Of a stretch of DNA of 64,000 bases, positions 44,201 through 52,775 are shown piece by piece. The notes below the pieces were generated by a model. It made no database searches. It saw nothing but the letters and a program-made list of their open reading frames with translations, and was not told the origin of the DNA. Each line of letters opens with the position of its first letter. The stretch's first letter is position 1. The DNA comes from Omphiscola glabra (Eukaryota > Mollusca > Gastropoda > Lymnaeidae), in assembly GCA_964017045.1 (NCBI GenBank), contig OZ024794.1:48427013-48491012 (forward strand), written 5' to 3'. The position numbers and the translations under genes are program-made.

Positions 44201-46741
44201 CCATTTGGACACTCTAGTCATGGACCATTTGGACACTCTAGTCATGGACCATTTGGACACTCTAGTCATGGACCATTTGGACACTCCAGTCTTGGGCCGT
44301 TTGGGCACTCCAGTCAACCACTTATGATAGTAGATAATAAAGTCATCATATAACAATCAATTTTTAATTGTCAAATTAACACAGTCTTCAAAACTCCCCT
44401 CAAGACCAATCTCTTTAAACCGTCCTACACCGACTCATTCTCACCCCCCCCCCTCTAACTGATAAACAACGCTCGATGCTGATGGGTGCTGTCCATGGCT
44501 GGACAGGGGTAGATAGCACTTGGGTGGGTGCTTTCCATGGCTGGGCAGGGGTAGATAGCACTTGGGTGGGTGCTGTCCATGGCTGGACATGGGTAGATAG
44601 TACTTGGGTGGGTGCTGTCCATGGCTGTACAGGGGTAGATAGCACTTGGGTGGGTGCTGTCCATGGCTGGACATGGGTAGATAGTACTTGGGTGGGTGCT
44701 GTCCATGGCTGGACATGGGTAGATAGTACTTGGGTGGGTGCTGTCCATGGCTGGACATGGGTAGATAGTACTTGGGTGGGTGCTGTCCATGGCTGGACAG
44801 GGGTAGATAGTACTTGGGTGGGTGCTGTCCATGGCTGGACATGGGTAGATAGTACTTGGGTGGGTGCTGTCCATGGCTGGACAGGGGTAGATAGTACTTG
44901 GGTGGGTGCTGTCCATGGCTGGACAGGGGTAGATAGTACTTGGGTGGGTGCTGTCCATGGCTGGACATGGGTAGATAGTACTTGGGTGGGTGCTGTCCAT
45001 GGCTGGACAGGGGTAGATAGTACTTGGGTGGGTGCTGTCCATGGCTGGACAAGGGTAGATAGTACTTGGGTGGGTGCTGTCCATGGCTGGACATGGGTAG
45101 ATAGCACTTGGGTGGGTGAGGTCAAGCTTTTCAACAATTGTTGTTTTTAAATGTATGCGTTTCTGTAATGGCTAATTTTTATGCGAAGCGCGATGAGCCT
45201 AGCCCTAGGCTGTGGGTACTGCGCTATATAAAACCACCTAATAATAATAATAATACCAAAATGTCGTCAAGTTTCGAGGATGTGTGTAAAGTTTGGGAAC
45301 ACTGACATTTGAACTAAACAGAAAGTATGCTCTCATGTCATTAATAAGAACATTTTTTTGAAAAAGGGTTTACAAAGACAACAGTTCGCCTTCATTTCCT
45401 GTAACGGTGGTCAAAAATGGCACAAGTAAATTTATATTATTACCAACTCATTTTAACTGAGTTTTTTAAAAAAATGTATGCTTTGAAACATTTCTAGTAA
45501 TAGTCAAAAAAAGAAAGTAAGTGGGGGAAGCAATTGGTTAGATCGCATGCTGTTTCTTTTCCATCCCTTTCTAAAAGAGGAGACTTGTGTTAATTCCCTT
45601 GTGACGTAACGATCTGGCCCAAATCTAATTGAAGACCTTAGTGCTAAAAGTACTTAAGTCACAAAATGCACATTTTGAGATAAACAAGTTCAAATATACT
45701 GTTCGTCTATAAAATATGACTATTTTCATTTTTTGTCTTGTTTAATTAAGGGCCTAATGCACATTTTAATGTGTTCAAATTTCTGCAGTACACTTGGCTA
45801 AACTGGGTAAGAAAAGATCACAGTTTAGATTGATTTTGACAAAAATGTGACTTAAGTACTTTTAGCACTAAGGTCTTCATTTTATATTGGTACTGGACAT
45901 GCATTAATTAATGAGTTTACCCCGCGCGTGACTTAAAATATTTTATAAAAGATTCTTTTCAAACGTTTTTTATGTGAACTCTTACCTGATCAAGGCTCCG
46001 ATGAAATAATATTATATAAGCGATCGGAAATGCCCTCTCCTCCATTGACACTGGCGGGTACCTCATGAATCCGAATTTCATTTTAAACTGATTGCATTCC
46101 TTTGCCTCGTTTATGATCTGCTGACTGGACAGTCTCAGCACCACCTGCTGATACAGGGAATTGTTGGTCGGACCGGTAAGCATCTCCTCACAGCTGCAGT
46201 TACTCATGTCAGGAAATCCAACCCACCTTTGATGGTAGGCCGTTGAAATATCGAAGGGCTGGCTGAGGTTGTGTTGGTCTTTTGACTCCTCCGCCAAAGA
46301 AGATGTTCCGCTCGTGTTTGCTCCTTGGCTTGCAGCCATTCCTGTTGTAGAATAAATTTTATTTTCATCGTGAATCGTTTTTACTTTTTTGACATTCACG
46401 GGTATTTGATGGCTGGGTATTTGATGGCTGGGTATTTGATGGCTGGGTATTTGATGGCTGGGTATTTGATGGCTGGGTATTTGATGGCTGGGTATTTGAT
46501 GGCTGGGTATTTGATGGCTGGGTATTTGATGGCTGGGTATTTGATGGCTAAGTTCGAAGTCAGCTCTGTCACTTATCGCTTGACGTGTGATGCGTCGTTG
46601 CAATTTTGTGTCGTTCAGCATGGTTGTCAAGCTTCCGTTAGACCAGAGTTGAGCAGCGGTCAGCAACTGGTAGGAGAATGTCAGGGAGCACATCACCAAC
46701 AACGCGTTTCTTACAGATCGCCGCTTCCAGAAGACCCTACC
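28972..46741 (-). CDS. GCNT-like beta-1,6-N-acetylglucosaminyltransferase (GT14), five exons
   Basis: Family role: transfer of GlcNAc from UDP-GlcNAc in beta-1,6 linkage to make core 2 or I-type branches on glycans in the Golgi. Coding exons on the minus strand are 46741-45986, 43280-43015, 41309-41176, 35896-35663 and 29225-28972. All four junctions follow GT-AG and keep frame. The order of motifs is that of the family: a basic segment (WKRRSVR) and a hydrophobic anchor; a Ser/Thr-rich stem with about ten SHQIP repeats; [114 protein letters not shown]. The SPDE glutamate (catalytic base in C2GnT-L) and the ANKF lysine are kept, but the arginine expected before SICIF is His. The N-terminus is uncertain: codons upstream of Met at 46693 stay open to an in-frame stop, so either that Met starts the protein inside the membrane segment or an upstream exon joins at 46741. 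It cannot be assigned to a vertebrate subtype. Confidence 0.88.
29226..29654. other. GCNT-like intron 4, 5'-most AT-rich part
   Basis: No feature beyond low-complexity T and A runs. Intron 4 spans 29226-35662. Confidence 0.6.
29655..29993. repeat. Minisatellite, about 37-bp unit, 9 copies
   Basis: The unit contains AGTCTTCCATAAGGCTGTCC and ATATGTTTGTCTC. Copies alternate TCTTATAG and TCGTTTAG. Confidence 0.93.
30214..30400. mobile_element. hAT MITE, GGCGTAG family, copy 2 (decayed right end)
   Basis: Starts CAGAGGCGTAGCG. The interior shares GCGCCAAAATGTGCTTTG and ATTTTATTGATGAAAAT with the element at 60837. The right end is lost, so no duplication can be read. Confidence 0.65.
30755..30824 (+). 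mobile_element. SINE 3' tail fragment
   Basis: CCTAGGCTGGGGTACCACGC, a CTATA block and an (AAT)n run. A related tail lies at 45178-45256. This form is common for SINE 3' ends that carry an AAT microsatellite. Confidence 0.55.
30827..31105 (-). mobile_element. tRNA-derived SINE, copy 2
   Basis: On the minus strand it reads GTGCTGGGTGGCCGAGTGG, then AAAAACATCACCAG, AGAGAAGGAAACT and GCTGTATCATCCACA, in the same order as copy 1 near 17.6 kb. It lies inside GCNT-like intron 4. Confidence 0.72.
31113..33192 (-). pseudogene. Broken Helitron replicase relic in GCNT-like intron 4
   Basis: Three groups of minus-strand fragments keep Helitron order. Bases 32911-32681 encode [18 protein letters not shown] and later [20 protein letters not shown], typical of the Helitron_like_N domain; out-of-frame pieces near 32670-32590 ([31 protein letters not shown]) continue it. 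Bases 32548-32249 encode [13 protein letters not shown] and [16 protein letters not shown], then IYGPCG. Bases 31337-31113 encode a later piece with YNWDN and [12 protein letters not shown]. Frameshifts, stops and a 21-bp minisatellite interrupt it. The usual catalytic HUH appears here as AHGH. No helicase domain or Helitron ends were found, so it is a fragment. Confidence 0.8.
31702..32214. repeat. Minisatellite, 21-bp unit, about 24 copies in two blocks
   Basis: The first half of the array has CCCACCCGTCTGTTGTATGG; from about 31970 it switches to CACCTCCCATCTGTTGTATGG-type copies (20-base core). The array lies between two parts of the Helitron relic. Open frames in several phases and both strands are artefacts. 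Confidence 0.96.
33391..33684. repeat. Minisatellite, 30-bp unit, about 10 copies
   Basis: The unit contains ACTCCATGTGAGTTAAGCTG. GTGAGT, a donor-like word, occurs in each copy on the plus strand. Within GCNT-like intron 4. Confidence 0.96.
33685..34255. other. Intron 4 spacer
   Basis: AT-rich. No feature seen. Confidence 0.55.
34256..35545. repeat. Large minisatellite, 18-bp unit, about 71 copies
   Basis: The unit is TTACTTTTGGGGTAGGGC with GGTGT, GATGT and GTGGT variants. Blocks of several units recur as larger repeats (34870-34990 resembles 34990-35110). It ends 118 bases from the exon 4 donor, inside intron 4. Confidence 0.97.
35663..35896 (-). CDS. GCNT-like exon 4
   Basis: Acceptor CTTTTTGTTACAG precedes 35896; donor CTTGCAG/GTGACA follows 35663. 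It encodes [51 protein letters not shown] and VPGSLAG. The glutamate of SPDE matches the catalytic base of C2GnT-L. It enters after one base of a codon and leaves after one base. Confidence 0.9.
35905..36080. repeat. 41-bp repeat, about 4 copies, beside the exon 4 acceptor
   Basis: The unit contains AACAAGTGTAACTGTGTGG and TGTTGTAACACAAT. It starts within about ten bases of the acceptor tract of exon 4, in intron 3 (35897-41175). Confidence 0.9.
36184..36652. mobile_element. hAT-type non-autonomous element with internal duplication
   Basis: The left end CAGAGGTGGGCAAACTACGG and the right end AAGTTTGCCTTCCCCTA are inverted repeats of a widespread hAT type. A block of about 105 bp is duplicated head to tail (36311-36415, 36416-36523). 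No clear target duplication. Confidence 0.68.
36695..36930. other. GC-rich island of unknown nature
   Basis: About 230 bases far richer in G and C than all neighbours, starting with poly-C and containing several CG dinucleotides (GGTCGACCGAAAACGCTGCG). It lies in GCNT-like intron 3. No recognised domain, RNA or transposon. Confidence 0.5.
37125..37835. repeat. Minisatellite, 27-bp unit, about 26 copies, with higher-order repeat
   Basis: The unit contains GCGTTACGTTGTCAGCTGTG. Two copies lack 12 bases, and the block around them (about 37440-37530) returns about 180 bases later, so larger segments were duplicated. All three plus frames are open for over 240 codons; artefacts. In intron 3. Confidence 0.96.
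37836..38282. other. Intron 3 spacer with poly-G run
   Basis: Poly-G at 38108-38127. No feature otherwise. Confidence 0.5.
38283..38531. repeat. Minisatellite, 21-bp unit, about 12 copies
   Basis: The unit is GATATGACATTCCACTCATG plus A; one copy is shortened. Confidence 0.96.
38788..39797. repeat. Highly homogeneous minisatellite, 28-bp unit, 36 copies
   Basis: The unit is GCTGATTAAAAGTAATGCTA plus AGTTGAAG. Apart from the first copy and one G-to-A change near 39658, the copies are identical over 1 kb. In GCNT-like intron 3. Confidence 0.98.
39892..40030. repeat. Minisatellite, 11-12 bp unit, about 12 copies
   Basis: The core is GGCTGTATGCAT with GGATGTATGCAG variants. Confidence 0.9.
40031..40330. 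repeat. Short 24-bp repeat split by a transposon
   Basis: Copies built on GCCCAGTATGTTTAAAAGTG lie on both sides of the hAT element at 40070-40256. Confidence 0.75.
40070..40256. mobile_element. hAT MITE, GGGCCGGCC type
   Basis: The ends CAGGGCCGACCCTAA and TAAGGCCGGCCCTG are inverted repeats. The 8-bp duplication GTGCCCAG is exact (40062-40069, 40257-40264). It is GC-rich at both ends. Confidence 0.85.
40540..41180. repeat. 31-bp minisatellite carrying copies of the exon 3 splice donor
   Basis: The unit contains GACTCACCAGTGACAGTGTC and TGTCTATAAGT, about 20 copies. Read on the minus strand, each unit contains ACC(G/A)GTGAGTCACTTATAG. This is the exon 3/intron 3 junction of the GCNT-like gene: the last unit overlaps the exon end itself. 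The array begins at the donor and runs into the intron. Confidence 0.95.
41176..41309 (-). CDS. GCNT-like exon 3
   Basis: Acceptor TTCTAG-type (GATCTAG) precedes 41309; donor ACCG/GTGAGTC follows 41176. It is 134 bases. With the two bases left from exon 2 it encodes [19 protein letters not shown], then a stretch ending [22 protein letters not shown] is a family hallmark. The region is short and was found only by splicing logic. Confidence 0.88.
41390..41767. repeat. Irregular GC-rich minisatellite in intron 2
   Basis: The core is GGGCACCGTGATTA mixed with GGGGGCACCGTGAG. Periods of 13-28 bp vary. Intron 2 spans 41310-43014. Confidence 0.85.
42380..42898. mobile_element. hAT-type non-autonomous element
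   Basis: The left end AAGTGGTTCCCAAAGTGGTC and the right end GTTTGGGACCTCTG are inverted repeats. The 8-bp duplication ATCTAAAG is exact (42372-42379, 42899-42906) and has a central TA. The interior is 519 bp with no transposase. In GCNT-like intron 2. Confidence 0.85.
43015..43280 (-). CDS. GCNT-like exon 2
   Basis: Acceptor TTATTTGGCCAG precedes 43280; donor CTTAG/GTTTGT follows 43015. It encodes [53 protein letters not shown] and [13 protein letters not shown]. This is the most conserved part of the GT14 fold. Most family members have INLCG where this one has INMPG, so that unpaired cysteine is missing. Confidence 0.92.
43281..43767. other. Intron 1 spacer
   Basis: Nothing recognisable. 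GGGTTCGATACC at 43310-43321 looks like a pol III B box but has no A box upstream. Intron 1 spans 43281-45985. Confidence 0.5.
43768..44325. repeat. Minisatellite, 24-bp unit, about 23 copies
   Basis: The unit is GTCATGGACCATTTGGACAC plus TCTA, almost identical throughout, with decayed last copies. Both strands open; artefacts. In intron 1. Confidence 0.97.
44482..45118. repeat. Minisatellite, 42-bp unit, about 15 copies
   Basis: The unit contains GGGTGCTGTCCATGGCTGGA and GGGTAGATAGTACTTGGGT. At least four frames stay open for over 200 codons, all artefacts of the 14-codon period. Confidence 0.97.
45178..45256 (+). mobile_element. SINE 3' tail fragment
   Basis: GCGAAGCGCGATGAGCCTAG, then TGGGTACTGCGCTATATAAA and an (AAT)n run. 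Related to 30755-30824. Confidence 0.6.
45630..45879. mobile_element. MITE with perfect 34-bp terminal inverted repeats
   Basis: The left arm starts TGAAGACCTTAGTGCTAAAA (45630-45663). The right arm (45846-45879) is its exact reverse complement, ending AGCACTAAGGTCTTCA. The element is 250 bp with no coding capacity. I see no convincing target duplication and do not recognise the superfamily. It lies in intron 1, 106 bases from exon 1. Confidence 0.8.
45986..46741 (-). CDS. GCNT-like exon 1 (anchor, stem and start of catalytic domain)
   Basis: Donor GATCAG/GTAAGAG follows 45986. The frame encodes [23 protein letters not shown] sequence (basic residues then a membrane segment), [15 protein letters not shown] (a possible N-glycosylation site), about ten SHQIP repeats, then SNCSCEEML and [20 protein letters not shown]. 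Type II Golgi membrane topology is inferred. The first Met is at 46693-46691. Open frame continues back to a possible acceptor (ACGGCAG) at 46742, beyond which a stop occurs; the pyrimidine tract there is poor, so the upstream edge is uncertain. Confidence 0.82.
46398..46550. repeat. In-frame 15-bp minisatellite inside GCNT-like exon 1
   Basis: GGCTGGGTATTTGAT repeated about ten times without change. On the minus strand it codes SHQIP in the stem region between the membrane anchor and the catalytic domain. Confidence 0.95.
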
Positions 46742-47574
46742 TGCCGTGTCGTAAAAATTGATATTTTGTTATTGTTGGTCATCAAAAATATAACACTTGA
46801 TGTCGATTTTAAAAAAAATAAATTTCAAAATCGTTCATGAAATAATAACTTGTGGGAAAATGTCAGAGAACGGTTTAATATAATTTGATGATTTAATGAA
46901 CGATATGGCTACCAAAGATTTCTTTGTCTGCGTATCTTTCTAAGAATAGACTGATTTTACATTGTAACCGTTGTAAATAAAGTTGAAACACATTTCTTCA
47001 TTCAAATACTGTATTTGGAAATCGGATCAAATTGGTGTCTCCCCAAAGTCAATTGATAGCAAAATATGCAAGGCAAAGAGAGAGAGAGAGAGAGGTTAAG
47101 GGAGGGAGAGAGGGAGAGATAGAGAACGAAAGAGAGAGAGAGTAGAGAGTTGGGGTGTGAGAGACTAAGGGAGTAAGAGTGATAGAGAGAGAGACAGAGT
47201 AGGGAGAGACAGAGGGAGTGTAGGGAGGTTAGGAAGAGTAAGGATAGAGAGAGAATGAGTGATAGAGAGAGTTAGAGAAAGGATGTAAGAGAGAGAAAAG
47301 AGAGAGAGAGAGAGTGGAGTAGAACAAGATACGCACAAATCTTCTGCGAGTTGTTTTAACAGAAATTTCAGACATTGTGCAAGCTCTCTTTCGATAAAAT
47401 GAATATAATTTGGAAAGATAGGGAGTTAAAATTAGCTGTTCTTTTATAGAAGGATTATTTCAAAACACTTTTTAAAAAAAATCAATTAAAAAGAACATTT
47501 TACTAAAACATTTCAATATTTAAAAAAAAACAACTTAAAAGCAATTTTTAATTGAAACATGAACCCTTCCCAAC
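46742..47574. other. GCNT-like upstream region with GA-rich tract
   Basis: Purine-rich GAGA tract at 47072-47325. The rest is AT-rich. Any upstream exon or promoter of the GCNT-like gene would lie here or beyond, but I cannot identify it. Confidence 0.5.
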
Positions 47575-48364
47575 CTACTTGCTCTTGTCATTTCCAACAC
47601 AATATAAAATTACTTCCCAACCTACTTGCTCTTGTCATTTCCAACACAATATAAAATTACTTCCCAACCTAATTGCCTTTTTCATTTCCAACACAATATA
47701 AAATTACTTCCCAACCTAATTGCCTTTTTCATTTCCAACACAATATAAAATTACTTCCCAACCTAATTGCCTTTTTCATTTCCAACACAATATAAAATTA
47801 CTTCCCAACCAACTTGCTCTTGTCATTTCCAACACAATATAAAATTACTTCCCAACCTAATTGCTCTTGTCATTTCCAACGCAACATAAAATTACTTCCC
47901 AACCTAATTGCTCTTGTCATTTCCAACACAATATAAAATTACTTCCCAACCTACTTGCTCTTGTCATTTCCAACACAATATAAAATTACTTCCCAACCTA
48001 CCTGCTATTGTCATTTCCAACACAATATAAAATTACTTCCCAACCTACTTGCTCTTGTCATTTCCAACACAATATACAATTACTTCCCAACCTAATTGCC
48101 TTTTTCATTTCCAACACAATATAAAATTACTTCCCAACCTAATTGCTCTTGTCATTTACAACGCAACATAAAATTACTTCCCCACCTACCTGGTCTTGTC
48201 ATTTCCAACGCAACATAAAATTACTTCCCAACCTACCTGCTCATGTCATTTCCATTGCAACACAAAATAACTTCACAGCCCACCGCTCTTGTCATTTCCA
48301 ACGCAACATAAAATTACTTCCCAACCTACCTGCTCTTGTCATTTCTAACACAATATAAAATTAC
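47575..48364. repeat. Minisatellite, 47-bp unit, about 17 copies
   Basis: The unit contains ACTTCCCAACCTACTTGCTC and TTTCCAACACAATATAAAAT. Copies vary at CTTGCTCTTG/ATTGCCTTTT. Confidence 0.95.
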
Positions 48365-48689
48365 TAGTCCACTTGTCTTTTCTAATTTAGTAACTTGTTA
48401 TATCTTCCATTCCCAACTCATTGCCTTGGATATGTGTGTTCGCAGTACGCCAGTGCCTGCAATGGTAGGAAAAGGCATGTGTGGTGGGGCGAGGTGGTGG
48501 GGGGTACCGCTTGCCTGGAAACGGTGGGGAATTGTTTGCACTATCAGCTAATATTGAGATTACTAGACTATCGATTCCCTATTCCAATTACAAGTATGGC
48601 TGATATTATTTTTTTGGGGGGTGGGTGGGGGGGAATACTTTCTGAGGGGAAACCCAAGACCCACAACCAATAGGCAATCTCAACAACCA
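48365..48689. other. Spacer without recognisable gene
   Basis: G-rich patch at 48612-48632. No feature seen. Confidence 0.45.
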
Positions 48690-49420
48690 ACCCCTTCAGT
48701 CTCTTGCATATTCTGATGACATAGCACTGTTAGGGAAAGGTGGCGAAGACCTATCAAAAGCTTTTATCGAATTAGAAGGCCCATCACTACCAGCAGGGCT
48801 GGAAGCTAACAGCCATAAAACAAAATACATGACCTTGTTAAAGAGAAGACACATGAAATCATTAAGATTAGAAACACGTCTTTTGAAAAAGTAAATCAAT
48901 TCAAATGAATGAAATGAATTTCTAAGAGAAATCAAAGAAAGAATATCAGCCGGAAACAGGGCATAAAACAGTAGTCAGAAAAAACTCAAAAGTAAAAACA
49001 ATACAAGAAAAACAAGGAGAGCTCTCTATAAACTGTAATCAGACCAGTTGTAATATATGCAAGTGAAACTTGGGCCCTAACAAAGACAGCAGAAAACCTA
49101 TTAAACACATGGGAGAGGAAAGTTCTCCGGGAAATATACGGACCAACAAAGTATGGAAAATGGATTGAGAATACGAACCAACCAGGAATTGTATAAACTA
49201 TATCAGAATCCTGCACTGGTAGTAGTGATTGAAAGGGTCAGCCTACCCTGGGCGGGGACTGGGAATGCAAATTGACATAGGGGTGAAAGGGTGCACAACC
49301 AACACCCCAGAGGAAAACGCTCAAGGGCAGACCTATTCTTAGATGGATGATGATTAGGAAAAAAAGGTCTACAGCAGCTGGGAGCCCATATGTTTGTTCT
49401 GAGTGGAAGGATTGGGGCGT
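48690..49420 (+). pseudogene. LINE reverse transcriptase relic, 3' half
   Basis: Broken plus-strand frames encode LQSLAYSDDIALLGK (the reverse transcriptase active-site box, here YSDD), then KTKYMTL, VIRPVVIYASETWALTK, LLNTWERKVLREIYGPTKYG and NQELYKLY, followed by a GKRSR-type tail. This is the usual order after the palm domain in non-LTR retrotransposons. Many stops and frameshifts make it inactive. Upstream RT and endonuclease parts are absent. Confidence 0.8.
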
Positions 49421-49605
49421 ATGACAGCCAAAGGTGTAATGCCTAATGTGTGCCTTATGACAGCCAAAGACGTAATGCTAATGTACGCAATGTGACAGCC
49501 AAATATTTAATGCCTAATGTGTGCCTTATGACAGCCAAAGACGTAATGCTAAAATTTACGCCGTGTGACAGCCAAATATTTAATGCCTAATGTATGCCGT
49601 GTGAA
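49421..49605. repeat. Minisatellite, about 31-34 bp unit, 5-6 copies
   Basis: TATGACAGCCAAAGACGTAA and GTGTGACAGCCAAATATTTAA alternate. Confidence 0.85.
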
Positions 49606-50062
49606 GATAGTGTACTCGTATGCCACTGTTATTCCTAAATTGTAAGTTGTAAAAAAATATATAAATATTTATATTCTACGAATAAATAGGTGTACCTTTA
49701 TTTGAACTGTTGTTCAAAATATTTGTTTTATTGGGGAGGGGGGGCACCTTAAATTTTGAACAGGGTGGGGGATATGTCCTCGCTACTACGCCTCTGTTAT
49801 GGAGTCTCCTCCTAATAATACACGAACGTCTGAATACATTAAAATTTTTACTGTTTTTTTTTCCGAATCTAAGACACTTAAACTGGCACAAACGCAATTT
49901 AAGACACGCTGTTCGTAGTGCGTTCACCTCGCTATTTCATATTTTGCCCTATTCAAAGAGTTTGATTTCTATGCACCAAAACACCAACGCTAGAGCCCAT
50001 TATGCTCACATGTCTCGGACGGGTTGCCTTTCAAGTCTGATCACTTTTATTTTTACGTCATC
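49606..50062. other. Spacer without recognisable gene
   Basis: AT-rich. No feature seen. Confidence 0.5.
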
Positions 50063-50070
50063 TGCTTGAG

Positions 50071-50267
50071 CAGTGGCTCTCAACCTTCCCATGGCCGCGA
50101 CCCTTTACTACAGTCCACCGTGTTGTGGCGACCCCCAGGCTCAAAATTATTTTCGGTTATACTTCATAACTATAGAGCATATGTGTTTTCAGGTGGTCTT
50201 AGGCGACCCCTGGGAAAGGGTCGTGCGACCCCTAAAGGGGTCGCGACCCACAGGTTGAGAACCGCTG
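50071..50267. mobile_element. hAT MITE, SPIN-like, copy 3
   Basis: The ends CAGTGGCTCTCAACC and GGTTGAGAACCGCTG are inverted repeats. The 8-bp duplication TGCTTGAG is exact (50063-50070, 50268-50275). Contains GGTCTTAGGCGACCCC and GGGGTCGCGACCC. Confidence 0.88.
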
Positions 50268-50439
50268 TGCTTGAGACTTCAAATTGGCTTCCTGACTGCC
50301 TAAATCACTGAACATAAGTCTTTAACCTCATATTTTATGTCGAACAACTATGATCCCTAGCTTTGTTTGTGCGTGTCGAAATGTTGCTACATGCTACATA
50401 TTACACACAAACGAAATATTTAAATAACGGAGCCCATCA

Positions 50440-50685
50440 TCTCAAAACACCATCCATCATCTCAACACACCATCCAGCATTTCAAAACACCATCCATCAT
50501 TTCAACACATCATCCAGCATTTCAACACACCATCCAGCATTTCAACACACCATCCATCATTTCAAAACACAATCCATCATTTCAACACATCATCCAGCAT
50601 TTCAACACACCATCCATCATTTCAAAACACAATCCATCATTTCAACACACCAACCAGCACTTCAACAGACCATCCAGTATTTGAG
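50440..50685. repeat. Minisatellite, 20-bp unit, about 12 copies
   Basis: The unit is CATCCATCATTTCAACACAC with CAGCATTT and AAAACAC variants. Confidence 0.93.
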
Positions 50686-50849
50686 CACAGGAACAGGGGA
50701 GAATTAAGGCCTTTAGATGCCATAGGCCCTAAGCAATTAAACGTTAGTGTAACCCAAACAATAACTAGATTCGAAATATCAAGAAATTTTAAAAGTTTTT
50801 CTTGTAAAGCCTAAAAATAAAATAAATAAACTAACACCTAAGATAGAAA

Positions 50850-51272
50850 ATAGAATATAATGTTGATACGACGTGTTAACACACAATTAATTCATAGAAT
50901 ATAATGTTGATATGTGCTAACACACAAATAATTCATAGAATATAATGTTGATATGTGCTAACACACAAATAATTCATAGAATATAATATTGATACGACAT
51001 GTTAACACACAATTAATTCATAGAATACAATGTTGTTATGTGCTAACACACAATTAATTCATAGAATATAATGTTGATACGACGTGTTAACACACAATTA
51101 ATTCATATAATATAATTTTGGTACGTGCTAACACACAATTAATTTATATAATATAATGTTGGTACGTGCTAACACACAATTAATTCATATAATATAATGT
51201 TGGTACGACGTGTTAACACACAATTAATTCAAAGAATACAATGTTGATATGTGCTAACACACAATTAATTCA
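50850..51272. repeat. Minisatellite, 41-44 bp unit, about 10 copies
   Basis: The unit contains ACACACAATTAATTCATAGA and ATATAATGTTGATA, with either ACGACGTGTTA or TGTGCTA at the join, giving two unit lengths. Confidence 0.92.
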
Positions 51273-51662
51273 TGATTTATTGGTGAGGTGGGGCGATGAA
51301 ACAACAACTGTAGATCAGTGTTTACTGCTCTAGTATCAAGGACTTTAAACACTTTGATCACTCTCTAAGAACTCCTTTCCCGTAATTGCTTTGCTTCTGA
51401 CCTCCGCAGAGATAAAGCATTAAGCCCTCCTCTATACCTAATGTTGCAAACTCTGTACAATAAAATATACTGGTAACTGATCGAAATCCTCAACTGTACG
51501 GCTCTACCACCTGAAGATGGTGTTGCTGCTCTCCGACTGTGTCCACCACCCCCACACCGACTGTCCTCTTCTGCTGCCTGACTGAGTTCTCTCTAGTCCC
51601 CACAAACGGTCCCTTTTTATTAGTCCCCAAATTAGTCGTGGCGTCTCTAGATGTTCCTTCCC
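51273..51662. other. Spacer without recognisable gene
   Basis: No feature seen. Confidence 0.5.
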
Positions 51663-51905
51663 AGTGCTAACTGTTTCTACCTGTTTGCTATGAACTGTTT
51701 CTACCTGTCTGCTATGAACTGTTTCTACCTGTCTGCTATGAACTGTTTCTACCTGTTTGCTATGAACTGTTTCTACCTGTTTGCTATGAACTGTTTCTAC
51801 CTGTTTGCTTTGAAATGTTTCTACCTGTTTGCTATGAACTGTTTCCACCCGTTTGCTACGAACTGTTTCTACCTATTTGCTACGAACTGTTTGCTACGAA
51901 CTGTT
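51663..51905. repeat. Minisatellite, 24-bp unit, about 10 copies
   Basis: The unit is TGAACTGTTTCTACCTGTTT plus GCTA. Confidence 0.95.
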
Positions 51906-52775
51906 TCTTCGGTAGAACGAATAACTTCACGCTCCCCCCCCCCTCCCCCCAACTAACTAAATGGGAAATCTCTCATTAACTGGCTGCCCGCCTCTGCACT
52001 CCATTACTTTGACCTATAACTAATGTCACCGTCACGGACGTGCTAGCCTCGTTCGGGTGCTATCTGACACCCTACGACAAGAAGCCAGTCTTCGTACCTG
52101 TGTGAATTCCCCCCCCCCCCCAAACCCCTTCACTACCCAGGTTGGGACACTCCACAATAGTAAAACATTTTATCAATCGATATCATTTAATTTTTATTTT
52201 TAAAACATTGTCTCTAATTTCAATAAGTTTCTTAAAGTGGTGCACAAGCATAGGACACAGGACACAGGCATAGGACACAATATACATCAAACTTGAAAGA
52301 CAGGTTTTGGGGGTTTGGGTTGGATCTTTGGCGTGACAACGTTTATTTCTCTTCGCCAACACCGGAATGCTTGTTATCAAAACTGAACGTTTTAGAAACT
52401 CCCCCGAAGTGCAAACAGAGCGCAACCGAGTGGGGGAAGCCTTTGTCACAAAGCAGAGCCCAGAAATCCCACGGTAGCCAACGCTTTGAGATACACATCT
52501 ACACAATGATATACAATCATATGCATGCAGAAGCTTTAAGGCTGGCTAATTTTTTATGTATTTTTTATCAACTGTGTGCACGAGGCGGGTTTCTCTGTCT
52601 CTAGAGATAGTGAGTTTATGTGGCACATAAGTAGCTGATAATATTTACTTTGATTTAAAGAGAACATTTCATTTTTTATATTACAGCTAATTAAATAATG
52701 ATAATAATTCTACATTCAAATACAATGTAGCTATCCCATTATTGTTCCAGACCCTCAAAGAGCAAGGGCCTCTAT
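51906..52775. other. Spacer with unassigned short frames
   Basis: Poly-C at 52109-52121. Opposed frames at 52183-52506 (minus) and 52293-52604 (plus) overlap and neither matches a known family. Confidence 0.35.

Noticed and set aside
52183..52604. Opposed frames of about 105 codons as genes
   Set aside because: They overlap each other, neither resembles a known family, and no splice or promoter signals were found.
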